Origin: Candidatus Bipolaricaulota bacterium
GTDB lineage: Bacteria > Bipolaricaulota > Bipolaricaulia > RBG-16-55-9
Length of the DNA: 15,292 nucleotides
Direction of reading: 5' to 3'
Assembly: GCA_027021605.1 (NCBI GenBank)
Contig: JALUUA010000061.1
Span: forward strand, 1 to 15,292
The notes beneath the pieces were generated by a model. That model was given only the letters and a program-made list of their open reading frames with translations, made no database searches and was not told where the DNA came from. A program made the position numbers and the translations under genes. Below, one piece after another: positions 13,622 through 15,292 of the stretch. Each line of letters opens with the position of its first letter. Within the stretch, counting starts at the first letter, position 1.

Positions 13622-14788
13622 ATGTCGGAATTCCAAGGCGTGGACTACTACGGGCTGGACGAGTTACTCACCGAGGAGCAGAAGCAGATCCGCAAGACGG
13701 TGCGGGCCTGGGTAAACGAGAGGGTCATGCCCATCATCGCCGACTGCTTCGAGCGGGGACGCTTCCCCGACGAGCTCGTCCCCGAGATGGCCGAGCTGGG
13801 CTTCTTCGGCGCCAATCTCAAGGGCTACGGCTGCGCCGGGGTGGACAACATCGCCTACGGGCTCATGATGCAGGAGCTGGAGCGGGGCGACTCGGGGCTG
13901 CGCTCGATGGCCTCCGTTCAGGGGTCGCTAGTGATGTACCCCATCTACACCTTCGGATCGGAAGAGCAGAAGCAGAAGTATCTCCCGGCCCTGGCGCGGG
14001 GGGAGCTGGTGGGGTGCTTCGGGCTCACGGAGCCGGAGCACGGCTCCGACCCCGGTGGGATGGAGACCACCGCCGTCGACGCCGGGGATCACTACGTCCT
14101 AAACGGGACGAAGACGTGGATCACCAACGCCGACGTCGCGGACGTCGCCGTGGTGTGGGCCAAGCTCGACGGCGTCGTCCACGGGTTCATCGTGGAGAAG
14201 GGGACGCCGGGCTTCTCCGCCGCCCCCATCGAGGGGAAGTTCTCCATGCGCGCCTCCCACACGGGGGAACTCTACCTCAACGACTGCAAAATCCCCAAGG
14301 AAAACAGGCTCCCGGAGGCTGTCGGCCTAAGGGCGCCCTTGATGTGCCTCAACCAAGCCCGCTACGGGATCGCCTGGGGCGTGGTCGGGGCCGCGATGGC
14401 CTGCTACGAGGAGGCCCTTCAGTACTGCCGCGAACGGAGGCAGTTCGGGAAGCCCATCGCCTCCTTCCAGCTCGTCCAGGAGAAGCTCGTCGACATGCTG
14501 ACGGAGATCACCAAGGCCCAGCTCTTGTGTTTCCGCCTGGGGCAGCTCAAGGATCAGGGGAAGGTCAGGCACACGCAGATCTCGCTGGCGAAGCGAAACA
14601 ACTGCCGCATCGCCCTGGAGGTGGCCCGCAAGGCCCGGGATCTTTTAGGGGGGAACGGGATCACCCTCGACTACCAAGCGATCCGCCACATGACGAATTT
14701 AGAGACCGTCTACACCTACGAGGGGACGGACCACATCCACACCCTCATCGTGGGCCACGACATCACGGGGATCGAAGCCTATCGCTAG
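13622..14788 (+). CDS. gcdH: Acyl-CoA dehydrogenase family, probable glutaryl-CoA dehydrogenase
   Basis: 388-residue flavoenzyme of the acyl-CoA dehydrogenase fold. It follows glutaryl-CoA dehydrogenase closely through its length: KGYGCAGVDNIAYGL (67-81), SGLRSMASVQGSLVM (91-105), GCFGLTEPEHGSDPGGMET (131-149), LNGTKTWITN (160-169), KFSMRAS (206-212), NQARYGIAWGVVGAA (244-258), RQFGKPIA (273-280), KRNNC (324-328), LLGGNGIT (341-348) and YTYEGTDHIHTLIVG (364-378). Key GCDH residues are present: R94 and S98 (substrate carboxylate), Y366 and catalytic base E367. It would convert glutaryl-CoA to crotonyl-CoA and CO2, passing electrons to ETF. Human GCDH, from memory, reads YEGTHDIH; here the pair is swapped to DH. 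A strong GGAGGAGGAAGG precedes the ATG. No glutarate pathway genes or ETF are nearby, so a related short-chain substrate remains possible. Confidence 0.87.
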   Translation: MSEFQGVDYYGLDELLTEEQKQIRKTVRAWVNERVMPIIADCFERGRFPDELVPEMAELGFFGANLKGYGCAGVDNIAYGLMMQELERGDSGLRSMASVQGSLVMYPIYTFGSEEQKQKYLPALARGELVGCFGLTEPEHGSDPGGMETTAVDAGDHYVLNGTKTWITNADVADVAVVWAKLDGVVHGFIVEKGTPGFSAAPIEGKFSMRASHTGELYLNDCKIPKENRLPEAVGLRAPLMCLNQARYGIAWGVVGAAMACYEEALQYCRERRQFGKPIASFQLVQEKLVDMLTEITKAQLLCFRLGQLKDQGKVRHTQISLAKRNNCRIALEVARKARDLLGGNGITLDYQAIRHMTNLETVYTYEGTDHIHTLIVGHDITGIEAYR

Positions 14789-14816
14789 TGGGCATCTAGA
14801 CGGACATCAAAAACAG

Positions 14817-14846
14817 GAACCCCGGTCCCGCAGGGGACCGGGGTTC
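14817..14846. terminator. Bidirectional intrinsic terminator between gcdH and the cold-shock gene
   Basis: A perfect 13-bp stem, GAACCCCGGTCCC (14817-14829) with 14834-14846, and a 4-nt GCAG loop. On the minus strand it is followed three bases later by TTTTT (14813-14809), a good terminator for the cold-shock gene. On the plus strand the tail is only T-rich (TTCGTCTGT), so it is weaker for gcdH. Confidence 0.85.
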
Positions 14847-14887
14847 TTCGTCTGTGCCGTTAGGAAGATTCGACGGATTCGCTTCGG

Positions 14888-15091
14888 TTACCGGGGCCGG
14901 ACGTTGGCCGCGCGGAGACCCTTGGCGTCCTCCTCGACGTCGAACTCGACGGGCTGACCCTCGCGGAGGGTCTTGTAGCCCTCGCCCTGGATGGCGGAGA
15001 AGTGGACGAACACGTCGGGGCCGCCGTCATCCTGCTGGATGAACCCGAAGCCCTTGGCGTCGTTGAACCACTTGACGGTGCCGGTCGCCAT
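14888..15091 (-). CDS. Cold-shock domain protein (CspA family)
   Basis: 67 residues, the standard single cold-shock domain that binds single-stranded RNA/DNA and melts mRNA structure. RNA-binding motifs: RNP1 KGFGFI (13-18) and RNP2 VFVHF (27-31), preceded by TGTVKWFNDA (3-12) and followed by EGQPVEFDVEE (44-54). Many members end in a more variable tail; here it is LRAANVRPR. A Shine-Dalgarno GGGAGGGGAG ends 5 nt before the ATG. It ends at a good terminator and faces gcdH, so it is a single-gene unit on this side. Which paralogue it is, and whether it is cold-induced, cannot be told from the protein; the long non-coding stretch upstream is compatible with leader control. Confidence 0.96.
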   Translation of the reverse strand: MATGTVKWFNDAKGFGFIQQDDGGPDVFVHFSAIQGEGYKTLREGQPVEFDVEEDAKGLRAANVRPR

Positions 15092-15292
15092 TGAATCTCC
15101 CCTCCCTTTCTGCTTCGGATTTGACTGCCTGCTCCCGACTGCCTTCGACCTGCTCGGTGGGACTTGGGACCGGGATGGGAGATCCCGCCACCTGCACCTG
15201 CACGTCTACAGCTTGGGTCCGACAGCCACAGCTTTGCTCTGCGATCCCTCGCCTTCGGGGAAACCTCGAGGAAGGCTTCGACGTCCGGCGGG
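15092..15292 (-). promoter_or_regulatory. Non-coding leader/upstream region of the cold-shock gene, cut by window edge
   Basis: About 200 bp without a convincing gene. It holds a 6-bp stem CGGGAT/ATCCCG (15171-15176 with 15182-15187, 5-nt loop), a stem GCCTTC/GAAGGC (15251-15256 with 15271-15276, 14-nt loop) and two ACAGCTT copies 20 bp apart (15208, 15228). On the minus strand there are two GAGCAGG...CAGTC units differing by a 7-nt insert (15123-15155). No good promoter hexamers are visible. Long structured leaders are known for cspA-type genes; that this is one is inference. Confidence 0.45.

Noticed and set aside
1..15292. Search by eye for CRISPR repeats, tRNA or rRNA genes, transposase genes, attachment sites or a replication origin
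   Set aside because: No regularly spaced repeats, cloverleaf-like segments, transposase motifs or clustered DnaA-box-like sequences were seen. A full computed search could still find weak ones.

Overview
The window is a visibly GC-rich, gene-dense stretch of bacterial chromosome with sixteen supportable protein-coding genes. I see no rRNA, tRNA, CRISPR array, insertion sequence or prophage. The content is mostly housekeeping: glycolysis, cell-wall export, translation, folate synthesis, repair and stress. GTG is a likely start for some genes, Shine-Dalgarno sequences are often strong, and several genes overlap by 4 bp. The organism cannot be named from this sequence. Gene order is not that of E. 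coli or Bacillus: ruvC is followed by polA rather than ruvA/ruvB, yceD has no rpmF after it, and rplI is followed by a glycosidase gene and murJ. A HerA-type ATPase sits with glycolytic genes. This suggests a deep-branching, possibly thermophilic GC-rich lineage (Bipolaricaulota-like or similar), but that is a guess.

Layout. (1) 1-3745, minus strand: a herA-like ATPase, a ROK sugar kinase and a class II fructose-bisphosphate aldolase (cut by the left edge) form one operon. It is read from a good sigma-70-type promoter at 3717-3745 whose -10 is flanked by a perfect 9-bp direct repeat. (2) 3756-4177, plus: thioredoxin, whose 3' end overlaps the convergent murJ by 20 bp. (3) 4158-7386, minus: rplI (bL9), a secreted phosphodiester glycosidase-like protein and murJ (lipid II flippase), spaced 7 and 9 bp apart. 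(4) 7530-8418, plus: folP (dihydropteroate synthase). (5) 8459-9180, plus: a VapBC-like toxin-antitoxin pair with its own promoter, the only clearly accessory module. (6) 9254-13108, plus: yceD/DUF177, ruvC and a full three-domain polA, tightly packed behind one promoter. (7) 13221-14788, plus: cutA, then a glutaryl-CoA dehydrogenase. (8) 14817-15091: a hairpin that can end transcription from both sides, then a cold-shock protein gene on the minus strand with about 200 bp of non-coding leader/upstream sequence running to the right edge.

How the parts relate: hexokinase-type phosphorylation and aldol cleavage lie in one operon. bL9, an envelope glycosidase and the lipid II flippase link growth rate with wall synthesis. 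DUF177, RuvC and Pol I link rRNA-related and repair functions. Most recognisable promoters have a spacer of exactly 17 bp and predicted leaders of only about 10-20 nt. No clearly new multi-gene system is visible. The best leads are the repeat-flanked herA promoter, the HerA/glycolysis gene pairing and the VapBC control region.
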